DNA from: an uncultured Actinotalea sp.
GTDB lineage: Bacteria > Actinomycetota > Actinomycetes > Actinomycetales > Cellulomonadaceae
Length of the DNA stretch: 5,108 nt
NCBI RefSeq assembly: GCF_946885855.1
Contig: NZ_CAMPHH010000244.1
Coordinates: 1 to 5,108, forward strand
Direction of reading: 5' to 3'
Shown: positions 1 to 5,087 of the stretch, piece after piece
Layout: every line of letters starts with the position of its first letter
How positions within the stretch are numbered: the stretch's first letter is position 1
Translations under genes and position numbers: made by a program
The notes under the pieces: model-generated
Databases searched by the model: none
Told to the model about the DNA's origin: nothing
Seen by the model: the letters and a program-made list of their open reading frames with translations, nothing else

Positions 1-99
1 GTGCGGACCTCTTCTCGGCCACCTGCGCGGCAGGCCCGACGCCTCCGCGCCGGGACCGCTCAGGATGCGTCAGGTCGTCGCGCGCCGCACGGGGAGCGG
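1..99. other. Edge region with no supported gene
   Basis: I see no convincing gene here on either strand. The plus-strand frames that stay open run on antisense through the transporter at 100-1452 and encode Arg/Pro/Ala-rich sequence typical of non-coding frames in high-GC DNA. The stretch is therefore probably the 3' flank of the minus-strand transporter. An inverted repeat, gaccgctc at 54-61 and gagcggtc at 94-101, spans the transporter stop codon with a 32-base spacer. It could form a weak stem in the transcript, but it is not a convincing terminator. Confidence 0.4.
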
Positions 100-1452
100 T
101 CAGACGCGCAGCAGCTCCCGGCGCCGTCCGACCGCGACGAGGACCGGGACGACGCACAGGGCCGACACGGCGGACAGGCCCGCGAAGTCGACGACGGCCA
201 GCAGCGGCCCCGAGAGGATCGCCCCGACTGCGGCGGCCGCGTTCATCGCCGAGTCGCTCGCGCCCTGGACGAGCGGGCGCGAGGCCGGGGCGACCGTCCC
301 GGACAGCAGCGTCGCGGCGGGCACCGTGACCATCGACCACCCGAGACCCAGCAGGAACAGCGCGCCGACGACGGCGCCCGTGCTCGCCGCCCCGACGGTC
401 CCGGTGACCGCTGCCGCCAGCAGCAGCCCCTGGCCGAGCACGATCGTCGGCACGGTCCCGAGGCGGTCGGCCAGGGTGCCCATGAGCGGCGCGAAGGCGA
501 ACATCCCGAGCACGTGCAGGCTGATCGTGAGGCCCACGACGGTGATCCCGTGACCCTGGTGGGACAGGTGCACCGGTGTCATGGTCATGACGGACACCAT
601 CGCCAGGTGGCTGAGCACGAGCGCCAGGAGCGCGAAGGACGCGGCCGGGCTGCGACGCACCTCCGCGACGGCGGCGCGGAGCCGCAGCGGTGGGGGCGCC
701 GTCGGCCGGGCCGGCCCGTCGCCCGGCACCGTCGCCGCGTCGCCGGTGGCCGTGTCGACGGCGGTCCCGGGCATCACGCCGGCGGACGGGACGGACGGCG
801 CGGCGACGGAGGCCGTCGTGTGGCGGCGCACCACGTCCAGCGGCTCGGGCCGCAGCAGCAGACCGACGACGAGCGCCGTCACCGCGAGCAGGACGGCGCT
901 GATCGCGAACGCGCCCGACAGCGGTGGCAGGCCCGTGCGTGCCTCGAGCACCTCCCCCGGCACCCCCAGGTTGGGCCCGAGCACGGCGCCGACCGTCCCG
1001 ACCCAGACGACGAGCGACAGGCTGCGCCCGCGGTGGGCGGGCTCGGCGAGGTCGGTCGCGGCGAAGCGGGCCTGCAGCCCGGCGGCCGTCCCCGCACCGA
1101 GGGCCAGCATCCCGAGGACCAGCAGCGCGGTCGACCCCAGTGCCGCGGAGACGACGAGGACGGCGGAGCCCGCCGCGGCGGCGCCCCAGGCGAGCGTGAG
1201 CGCCCGACGGCGGCCGGCGCGCGCCGCGAGCATCCCGAGCGGCAGGGCGATGAGCGCGGCCCCGATCGTCGTGGACGCCCGCGCGATGCCCGCCATCGCC
1301 TCCGAGCGCGTCACCTCCTGGGCGAGCAGCACCCCGACCGAGGGCCCGGCCCCGTAGCCGACCGCCCCGACGACCTGCGCGGCGACGAGGACCTGGAGGG
1401 TCCGGCGCCGGGCGGCGACGACCTCGGGCAGGGTGAGCCAGCTCTCGCGCAC
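100..1452 (-). CDS. MFS transporter, substrate unknown
   Basis: This is a membrane transporter of the major facilitator superfamily, probably a proton-driven exporter; the substrate cannot be read from the sequence. The protein (about 450 residues from the GTG at 1452) shows about 12 hydrophobic segments in two halves. The first half carries a motif-A-like loop, GMLAARAGRRR, at about residues 73-83. The second half has the equivalent LADRLG after a segment reading MTMTPVHLSHQGHG. The halves are separated by an unusually long loop of about 70 residues (about 201-272), rich in Pro, Ala, Thr and Val and probably cytoplasmic. I chose GTG 1452 because a purine-rich GGCAGGA lies about 7 bases upstream and the hydrophobic part starts soon after. 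A GTG at 1542 would add 30 Arg/Ser/Ala-rich residues but has no recognisable ribosome site. It lies downstream of the ATPase relic on the same strand and might be read from the same transcript. Family confident, function unknown. Confidence 0.9.
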   Translation of the reverse strand: MRESWLTLPEVVAARRRTLQVLVAAQVVGAVGYGAGPSVGVLLAQEVTRSEAMAGIARASTTIGAALIALPLGMLAARAGRRRALTLAWGAAAAGSAVLVVSAALGSTALLVLGMLALGAGTAAGLQARFAATDLAEPAHRGRSLSLVVWVGTVGAVLGPNLGVPGEVLEARTGLPPLSGAFAISAVLLAVTALVVGLLLRPEPLDVVRRHTTASVAAPSVPSAGVMPGTAVDTATGDAATVPGDGPARPTAPPPLRLRAAVAEVRRSPAASFALLALVLSHLAMVSVMTMTPVHLSHQGHGITVVGLTISLHVLGMFAFAPLMGTLADRLGTVPTIVLGQGLLLAAAVTGTVGAASTGAVVGALFLLGLGWSMVTVPAATLLSGTVAPASRPLVQGASDSAMNAAAAVGAILSGPLLAVVDFAGLSAVSALCVVPVLVAVGRRRELLRV

Positions 1453-1496
1453 GCGCCCATCCTGCCGCCTCAGCGGCGCGGCGACGGACGAGCTGA

Positions 1497-1511
1497 CGGC
1501 CCGACGGGCCG
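1497..1511 (-). terminator. Possible hairpin between ATPase relic and MFS gene
   Basis: The sequence cggccc-gac-gggccg forms a 6-bp perfect stem with a 3-base loop, between the stop of the ATPase relic (1553) and the MFS start (1452). There is no T-run on either side. In high-GC actinobacteria such stems can terminate, but short GC palindromes are also common by chance. Confidence 0.25.
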
Positions 1512-1552
1512 ACGGGCGCCGGACCGCCGGGCCGAGGTGCACTGCCCGGCGC

Positions 1553-2008
1553 TCAGGGCGCCTCGGAACCGGTCGTGACCCGCCAGGCCAGGACGACCGC
1601 CACGGTGGCCGTCGCGACGACGGCGACCGTGACGAGCCACGTCCCGAGGGGTAGGGGCGTCAGGGCGAAGAACGTCCTCGCGGCCGGCACCACGTGGAGC
1701 GCGACGAAGGAGGCGACCAGCGCCGCGACGAGCGCGACGCGCCCCGCCGTCCAGGGGCGGGCCAGGAGCGCGAGCACCGTCGTCCCGACGCCGAACAGGG
1801 TGACGGTGGCCACCGTCCGGGCGGCGGGGATCCCCGGACCGGCCGGTCCCGTCGCCAGGGCGTAGGCGGTGAACGTGGCGGCCGCGGCGACGAGACCGGC
1901 CGGGACGGCGAACCGCAGCACGCGGCGGACGAGGCCGGTCCGGGCGCGCCGCGTGTCCGGCGCCAGGGCCAGGAAGAACGCGGGCACGCCGATCGTCAGG
2001 GTGCTCAC
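1553..2008 (-). pseudogene. C-terminal fragment of CtpE-like cation P-type ATPase
   Basis: This is the last membrane domain of a P-type cation ATPase of the CtpE type; M. smegmatis CtpE has been described as a calcium-uptake pump. The frame begins near R-H-L-T-V-V-S and continues T-L-T-I-G-V-P-A-F-F-L-A-L-A-P. From memory this aligns with the FTIGIPAFILSLAPN region and downstream VRRV segment of M. tuberculosis CtpE, near the start of the C-terminal transmembrane domain. Four or five hydrophobic segments follow to the TGA at 1553. It lacks the phosphorylation motif DKTGT, the TGES actuator loop and the nucleotide-binding and hinge motifs, so it cannot pump. A GTG at 2008-2006 overlaps the stop of the N-terminal fragment (GTGA), so it could be translated by reinitiation as a membrane protein of about 151 residues. 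It is read here as half of a gene broken by an internal deletion. Confidence 0.85.
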
Positions 2009-2331
2009 GACCGTGAGGTGGCGCGGTCGAGCACACGCTTGGCGCGGATCTCCTGGACGATCCCCACGGCGCTGTTGGCGACGAGGACGAGCCCGAAGAG
2101 CGCGTCCTCCACCGGGCCGACGAGCAGGACGACGACGAGCAGCGCGCCGAGGAGGGCGTTGAACCGCGTGAGCACGTTGGCCCGGACGATCTGGCCGACG
2201 GTCCGGCTCGTGCGGACGGACGAGCGGTTGGTCAGGCCGGCGGCGACGCGCTCGGCGACCTCCGCGTCGGACAGGCCCGTGGCGGACAGGTCCGTGGCGG
2301 ACGGGCCCGTGACGGACAGTGCCCCGGTCAT
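2005..2331 (-). pseudogene. N-terminal fragment of CtpE-like cation P-type ATPase
   Basis: This is the first 108 codons of the same P-type ATPase. After a short repetitive leader come [32 protein letters not shown] and a pair of membrane helices ending [19 protein letters not shown]. This closely resembles the N-terminus of mycobacterial CtpE (RANVFTRINAILG and NSVIGMVQEIRAK). Right after VLDR, where the actuator domain should begin, it reads A-T-S-R-S and stops (TGA 2007-2005). The next bases, in another frame, encode the last membrane domain. The start is ATG 2331, with a perfect GGGAGG at 2344-2339, 7 bases upstream, so the initiation region looks intact. About 570-580 residues of a protein near 800 long are missing. 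The fragment has no catalytic residues. It is divergent to the chaB-like gene at 2515. The relic status is well supported. Whether the deletion is in the living genome or arose in assembly cannot be seen here. Confidence 0.85.
2269..2328 (-). repeat. 15-bp in-frame tandem repeat in ATPase N-terminus
   Basis: Three close copies and one degenerate copy of a 15-base unit lie in tandem on the plus strand: ggacaggcccgtggc (2269-2283), ggacaggtccgtggc (2284-2298), ggacgggcccgtgac (2299-2313) and a diverged copy at 2314-2328. On the minus strand they encode pentapeptides of the type LSATG/PSATD directly after the initiator region. Being a multiple of three, copy-number change would keep the frame. 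Confidence 0.8.
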
Positions 2332-2338
2332 GGCGGCG

Positions 2339-2344
2339 CCTCCC
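2339..2344 (-). promoter_or_regulatory. Shine-Dalgarno site of the ATPase relic
   Basis: The minus strand reads GGGAGG followed by 7 bases and ATG (2331). This fixes the start of the N-terminal fragment and shows that translation initiation signals survived the internal deletion. Confidence 0.7.
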
Positions 2345-2357
2345 GTCGCGGTCACCC

Positions 2358-2373
2358 GGCGTGCGCGCACGCC
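2358..2373. promoter_or_regulatory. 16-bp perfect palindrome in divergent promoter region
   Basis: The sequence ggcgtgcgcgcacgcc is a perfect palindrome in the 183-base region between the divergent ATPase relic and chaB-like gene, 27 bases upstream of the relic's ATG. It could be an operator for a dimeric regulator. In DNA this GC-rich a perfect 16-mer is not rare enough by itself to prove function, and I see no clear -35/-10 pair around it. Confidence 0.25.
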
Positions 2374-2404
2374 CCTCGACCCCATCGTCGGCCCGCCCGC
2401 CGCT

Positions 2405-2424
2405 GCCCACCAGGGCCGGTGGGC
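2405..2424 (+). other. Hairpin upstream of chaB-like gene
   Basis: The arms gcccacc (2405-2411) and ggtgggc (2418-2424) form a 7-bp perfect stem with a 6-base loop, about 90 bases upstream of the chaB-like start. It may lie in the 5' leader or promoter. A separate 8-base inverted pair, ccatcgtc (2382-2389) and gacgatgg (2452-2459), encloses it. No function can be assigned. Confidence 0.25.
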
Positions 2425-2500
2425 CCGCGTGCGGACCGAGCGCCCCCGTCGGACGATGGCAGGAGGCCGGCCCCCCACGCGACGGACGGGCCGCCGGACG

Positions 2501-2508
2501 GAGAGGAG
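2501..2508 (+). promoter_or_regulatory. Shine-Dalgarno site that decides the chaB-like start
   Basis: GAGAGGAG lies 6 bases before the GTG at 2515 and supports this start over the GTG at 2419. Confidence 0.7.
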
Positions 2509-2514
2509 CACACC

Positions 2515-2931
2515 GTGCCGAAGACGACCAGGAGCGGGAAGCCCCGCCAGGACGAGCTGCCCAGCACCCTCCAGCGCTCCGACGCCAAGGCCCAGCGCAC
2601 GTTCGCCAAGGCGCACGACGCCGCCGAGGAGCAGGACGACGACCCCGAGCGCGCGCACCGCGTGGCGTACTCGGCCCTCAAGCACTCCTACGAGAAGGTC
2701 GGCGACCACTGGGAGGCCAAGGACGAGAAGGGGCCGTCCGACGCGAAGGCCGAGGGCGGCCGCGGGACGCGCGCGGAGACCCATGGCGGCGTCGACGCGA
2801 ACGCGTCGAAGAAGCACCTCTACGACGTCGCGAGGCGGCTCGACGTCCCGGGCCGGTCCTCGATGAGCAAGGACGAGCTGGTCGACGCGATCCAGCAGGA
2901 GAACGACCGCCGCACCCGCGCGAGCCGCTGA
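2515..2931 (+). CDS. ChaB family protein with C-terminal Rho_N domain
   Basis: This small, highly charged cytoplasmic protein has 138 residues from GTG 2515. Residues about 10-65 match the ChaB family: [20 protein letters not shown], then an Asp/Glu-rich stretch, then [23 protein letters not shown] Gly/Glu-rich linker follows. Residues about 100-133 ([28 protein letters not shown]) match the Rho termination factor N-terminal (SAP-like) fold, which often binds nucleic acid. E. coli ChaB was named as a possible regulator of the cation antiporter ChaA, but its biochemical role is not settled. A DNA- or RNA-associated stress role is an inference from the Rho_N part. The start is supported by GAGAGGAG at 2501-2508, 6 bases upstream. 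The frame is open back to a GTG at 2419, but that adds 32 low-complexity residues with no family match. The gene is divergent from the ATPase relic and convergent with the carbonic anhydrase. Confidence 0.88.
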   Translation: MPKTTRSGKPRQDELPSTLQRSDAKAQRTFAKAHDAAEEQDDDPERAHRVAYSALKHSYEKVGDHWEAKDEKGPSDAKAEGGRGTRAETHGGVDANASKKHLYDVARRLDVPGRSSMSKDELVDAIQQENDRRTRASR

Positions 2932-2967
2932 GCGCGGCCTCCGGAGCGCGCGCCGGCAGCCGAGCGC

Positions 2968-2999
2968 GCGCCCGGGCCGGCCGCGACCGGCCCGGGCGC
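2968..2999. terminator. Bidirectional terminator hairpin between convergent genes
   Basis: A perfect 13-bp all-G/C stem (arms 2968-2980 and 2987-2999, core gcccgggccgg / ccggcccgggc) with a 6-base loop sits between the stop of the chaB-like gene (2931) and that of the carbonic anhydrase (3013). The symmetry lets it work in both directions. It has no U-tract, which is usual for terminators in very GC-rich actinobacteria. Confidence 0.7.
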
Positions 3000-3012
3000 C
3001 GTGGACGACGCC

Positions 3013-3513
3013 TCAGCCCTCGGCGGGCCGGACCTCCCGCAGCAGTCCCGTGGCGACGTCGAAGACGAAGCCCCGGACCTGGTCGGTGTGCGGCACGAAC
3101 GGGCTGGCGATGATGCGGGCCATCGACTGGCGCACGTCCGTGTCGAGGTCGTCGAAGGACTCCGCCGCCCACTCCGGCTTGATGCCGGTCTCCGCCTGGA
3201 TCGACGCCTTGAACGCGTCGTCGGTGAAGGTGAGCATCCCGCAGTCCGTGTGGTGGATGAGCACGATCTCCCGGGTACCGAGGAGGCGCTGGCTGATGGC
3301 GAGGGAACGGATCTCGTCGTCGGTCACCACGCCGCCGGCGTTGCGGATGACGTGCGCCTCGCCGTCGGCGAGGCCGAGGATCCGGTAGACGTCCATCCGG
3401 GCGTCCATGCAGGCGACGACGGCGACGCCGCGCGACGGCGGCAGCGGGAGCGGGCCGGAGAAGGTCTCGGCGTAGCGGCGGTTGTTCTCGAGGTACTCGT
3501 CGGTTTCGGACAC
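3013..3513 (-). CDS. Beta-class carbonic anhydrase (Rv1284 type)
   Basis: This cytoplasmic zinc enzyme interconverts CO2 and bicarbonate. The 166-residue protein contains CMDARMD (Cys35, Asp37, Arg39) and HHTDCGM (His88, Cys91). These are the zinc ligands Cys-His-Cys and the Asp/Arg dyad of beta-carbonic anhydrases, at the same residue numbers I recall for M. tuberculosis Rv1284 (163 residues). Long stretches such as EAHVIRNAGGVVTDDEIRSL and LLGTREI are nearly those of the mycobacterial protein. The start is GTG 3513, with AGGAGG at 3524-3519, 5 bases upstream. In M. tuberculosis the homologue lies beside cysD and cysN of sulfate activation. Here it follows a leader-peptide sORF (3768-3679) and a structured leader RNA, suggesting control by attenuation. 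The 3' end is insulated by the hairpin at 2968-2999. Family and activity are well supported; the sulfur link is inference. Confidence 0.95.
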   Translation of the reverse strand: MSETDEYLENNRRYAETFSGPLPLPPSRGVAVVACMDARMDVYRILGLADGEAHVIRNAGGVVTDDEIRSLAISQRLLGTREIVLIHHTDCGMLTFTDDAFKASIQAETGIKPEWAAESFDDLDTDVRQSMARIIASPFVPHTDQVRGFVFDVATGLLREVRPAEG

Positions 3514-3678
3514 GGCTTCCTCCTGGGGGTAGGGCGGGGCGGAGGGTGCCGGACGGCAGGGCGCCGGGACGGCCGAGGGGGACGCCGTCGGCGGCAGGGC
3601 CCACCGCCCTGCGTGCCACCGCGACGCGCCGCGACCGGTCGACGACCCGCGGCGGCACCCGGTCGGGCGGCGGCGCGG
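3514..3678 (-). promoter_or_regulatory. Structured leader RNA of carbonic anhydrase, putative attenuator
   Basis: This 165-base stretch between the leader-peptide stop and the carbonic anhydrase start holds no other gene. On the minus strand it contains two adjacent stems. The first is GUGCCGCCGCG (3658-3648) pairing with CGCGGUGGCAC (3623-3613), 11 bp with one G-U pair and a 24-base loop. It is followed without a gap by GCAGGGC (3612-3606) and GCCCTGC (3600-3594), 7 bp with a 5-base loop. A second copy of GCCCTGCCG at 3562-3554 can compete for the same GCAGGGC arm, so two exclusive structures are possible. A further 6-bp stem (3589-3584 with 3573-3568) lies downstream. There is no T-run, so a Rho-dependent or translational mechanism would be as likely as intrinsic termination. 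The structures are seen directly; the regulatory role is inferred. Confidence 0.5.
3519..3524 (-). promoter_or_regulatory. Shine-Dalgarno site of carbonic anhydrase
   Basis: The minus strand carries a consensus AGGAGG 5 bases before the GTG at 3513. A CCTCC at 3545-3541, slightly upstream on the same strand, could pair with its GGAGG (5 bp, 17-base loop), which would hide the site; this is a short match only. Confidence 0.7.
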
Positions 3679-3768
3679 TCAGCGGGTCGGGCGACAGCCC
3701 GCGGAGCTCGTCCGCATGAGGTCGACGTGCCGCCGCTGCACCAGCGCCGGGCGACGGGTCGACATCAT
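3679..3768 (-). CDS. Leader peptide of the actinobacterial RRHVDL...C type
   Basis: A 29-codon sORF starts at ATG-ATG (3768 or 3765) and stops at TGA 3681-3679. It contains QRRHVDLMRTSSAGC, with the single Cys at residue 25 encoded by TGT, unusual in this GC-rich DNA. R-R-H-V-D-L, then Arg, small residues and a near-terminal Cys, is the pattern of short peptides annotated as putative leader peptide in many actinobacteria, often upstream of sulfur-metabolism genes. Cysteine-responsive attenuation by leaderless sORFs is known in mycobacteria. There is no Shine-Dalgarno sequence. Instead TATCCT lies 6 bases before the ATG, fitting a leaderless transcript starting at the initiator codon. It begins 2 bases after the stop of the GH10 gene and precedes the carbonic anhydrase by 165 bases. 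Probable role: cis-acting sensor of Cys-tRNA or cysteine supply. The motif match is strong; the target and signal are inferred. Confidence 0.75.
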   Translation of the reverse strand: MMSTRRPALVQRRHVDLMRTSSAGCRPTR

Positions 3769-3770
3769 GA

Positions 3771-5078
3771 TCAGAGGATAGCCCGGCCCGGGGCGGCCAC
3801 CGCGTCCGTGCCGTCGAGCGCGACGTCGGCCCCCGCGCCGCGCGCGGTGACCCGGTAGTCGCCCGCCCACGCCCGCACCGTGACGCGACCCTCCGCGTCG
3901 GTGCGCGTCGTCGCCGGCGGCAGCCACCAGTCACGACGCACGAGGTCGCGCAGCGCCTCGAACGCGGGCTTGGGCGTGCCGTCCGCACGGACGAGGCCGG
4001 CGGGGGCGCCGAGCCACGCGCCGTCGTCGGTGATGCCCCAGTAGGTGACCGCCTCGACGGCCGCGTGGGACGCGAGCGTCCGGTAGTGCCGCACGAGCTC
4101 GTCGGCCTGGCGCTCCTCCCCCTCGGGCGTGCTCGGCCAGTGGTCGACCTGCCAGTCGTTGAGGTCCTCGACGTGCGGGGGCATGAGGTCCCCGGAGAGC
4201 AGGGTCGTCTCGGTCATGTGGATCGGCAGCCCGTAGCGGGAGAAGCGCTCGAGGATCGCGTGCGTCTTCTCCTCGCCCCAGTAGCCCTGGTGCATGTGGC
4301 TCTGCAGGCCCAGGACGTCGACCTGGACCCCTGCGGCGAGCACGCCCTCGAGGAGGCACTCGTAGGCCGTGGACATGTCGAAGTCGTTGAGGAGCAGGGT
4401 CGCGTCGGGGTTGGCGGCGCGGGCCTCCTCGAAGGCCATCCGCACCGTCGCGATCCGCCCGCGCTCGCGGCACAGGCGCGTGATGCCGTTCTCCTCCTTG
4501 TCGAAGACCGGCATGATCACCGCCTCGTTGATCGCGTCCCAGGTGTCGACCAGTCCGGCGAAGTCGCCGACGTCGCGTCGGATCCGCTCGCGCTGCACGC
4601 GCTCGACCTCGTCCGTCGGCAGGTCGCGCAGCCACGGCGCGGTCACGGTGTGCCAGACGAGCGGGTGGCCCTTGAGCCGGACCCCGCGGTCGGCGAACCA
4701 CCGCGCGGCGCGGCGCAGGCGTTCCGTGCCCGGCCGGCCGCGGACCGGTTCGAACCGGCCCCAGTAGAACGGCAGGGTCGCGGTGTCGAAGACCTGCAGG
4801 AACAGCTCGCCCAGGTGCTCGAGCTGCTCGACGGAGGCACCGCCGAACGTCTCGACCTCGGCCGGGTCGAGCGTCGTCTCGCCGTTGGCGAGCGGGATGA
4901 GGTCGAAGCCGATGTTGCCGATCGCGAGCGCGGGACGGAGCTGCTCGACCGTCACCTCGGTCTCGCGCAGCGGCGCGCCGTCGGCGCCGACGACGGTCAG
5001 GATCGTCTCCCGCACGCGGTGGCGCAGGTCGGGACCCGGGTCGGCCACGGCGACGACGGACGGGGTGGTGCTGCTCAC
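3771..5078 (-). CDS. GH10 family glycoside hydrolase (endo-1,4-beta-xylanase-like), cytoplasmic
   Basis: A retaining glycosidase of the GH10 (beta/alpha)8 family, whose usual activity is cleavage of beta-1,4-xylan or xylo-oligosaccharides. In the 435-residue protein, FYWGRFEP (104-111), LKGHPLVWH (135-143) and WDAINEA (180-186, acid/base Glu185) are typical family motifs. LLLNDFD (228-234), LQSHMH (258-263) and HMTET (287-291, nucleophile Glu290) follow. The barrel spans about 80-365. Before it, residues 20-60 look like a small beta domain (RETILTVVGADGAPLRETEV), and after it 380-425 form another (TDAEGRVTVRAWAGDYRVTA). There is no signal peptide or membrane anchor, so it probably acts inside the cell on imported oligosaccharides. 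The nucleophile context TETTL replaces the classical TELD, so the exact substrate is open. The start is GTG 5078 with GGAGG at 5087-5083, 4 bases upstream. A TGA at 5104-5102 might end an upstream cotranscribed gene. Confidence 0.88.
   Translation of the reverse strand: MSSTTPSVVAVADPGPDLRHRVRETILTVVGADGAPLRETEVTVEQLRPALAIGNIGFDLIPLANGETTLDPAEVETFGGASVEQLEHLGELFLQVFDTATLPFYWGRFEPVRGRPGTERLRRAARWFADRGVRLKGHPLVWHTVTAPWLRDLPTDEVERVQRERIRRDVGDFAGLVDTWDAINEAVIMPVFDKEENGITRLCRERGRIATVRMAFEEARAANPDATLLLNDFDMSTAYECLLEGVLAAGVQVDVLGLQSHMHQGYWGEEKTHAILERFSRYGLPIHMTETTLLSGDLMPPHVEDLNDWQVDHWPSTPEGEERQADELVRHYRTLASHAAVEAVTYWGITDDGAWLGAPAGLVRADGTPKPAFEALRDLVRRDWWLPPATTRTDAEGRVTVRAWAGDYRVTARGAGADVALDGTDAVAAPGRAIL
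3775..3780 (-). promoter_or_regulatory. Putative -10 element for leaderless leader-peptide transcript
   Basis: The minus strand reads TATCCT, matching TANNNT, then CTGATC and ATG. This is the spacing expected when transcription starts at the A of the ATG. It overlaps the last codons (Ala-Ile-Leu-stop) of the GH10 gene. I see no good -35 element about 17 bases upstream, which is common for actinobacterial leaderless promoters. Confidence 0.5.
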
Positions 5079-5082
5079 GAAG

Positions 5083-5087
5083 CCTCC
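5083..5087 (-). promoter_or_regulatory. Shine-Dalgarno site of the GH10 gene
   Basis: GGAGG on the minus strand, 4 bases before the GTG at 5078, supports this start. Only 30 bases of upstream sequence are present, so the promoter cannot be judged. Confidence 0.6.

Noticed and set aside
1453..1542. Longer MFS form from GTG 1542
   Set aside because: No ribosome site precedes it and the extra 30 residues are Arg/Ser/Ala-rich, unlike a transporter N-terminus; it cannot be fully excluded.
1..1578. Long plus-strand open frame across the transporter region
   Set aside because: It is antisense to a clear MFS transporter; its product is Arg/Gly/Asp/Gln-rich low-complexity sequence without domains, as expected from the complement of high-GC coding DNA.
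1553..2331. Programmed frameshift joining the two ATPase fragments
   Set aside because: A frameshift would not restore function because the actuator, phosphorylation and nucleotide-binding domains are absent, and no slippery sequence is evident at the joint.
2033..2410. Minus-strand frame with a repeated RHGPV peptide upstream of the ATPase C-terminal fragment
   Set aside because: The repeat is the off-frame reading of the 15-bp tandem repeat whose in-frame reading gives the ATPase N-terminus. The real start of that gene is ATG 2331 in another frame.
3001..3858. Plus-strand open frame opposite the carbonic anhydrase
   Set aside because: It is antisense to a gene with all zinc ligands and a consensus ribosome site, and shows no recognisable domain.
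3769..3927. N-terminal extension of the leader-peptide frame to an upstream start at 3927
   Set aside because: The extension overlaps GH10 codons out of frame and is Gly/Arg-rich; the conserved-looking part begins at the ATG-ATG at 3768, immediately after a -10-like box.
2678..3988. Long minus-strand frame covering the chaB, carbonic anhydrase and GH10 ends
   Set aside because: It runs out of frame or antisense through three well-supported genes and encodes Arg/Pro-rich sequence only.
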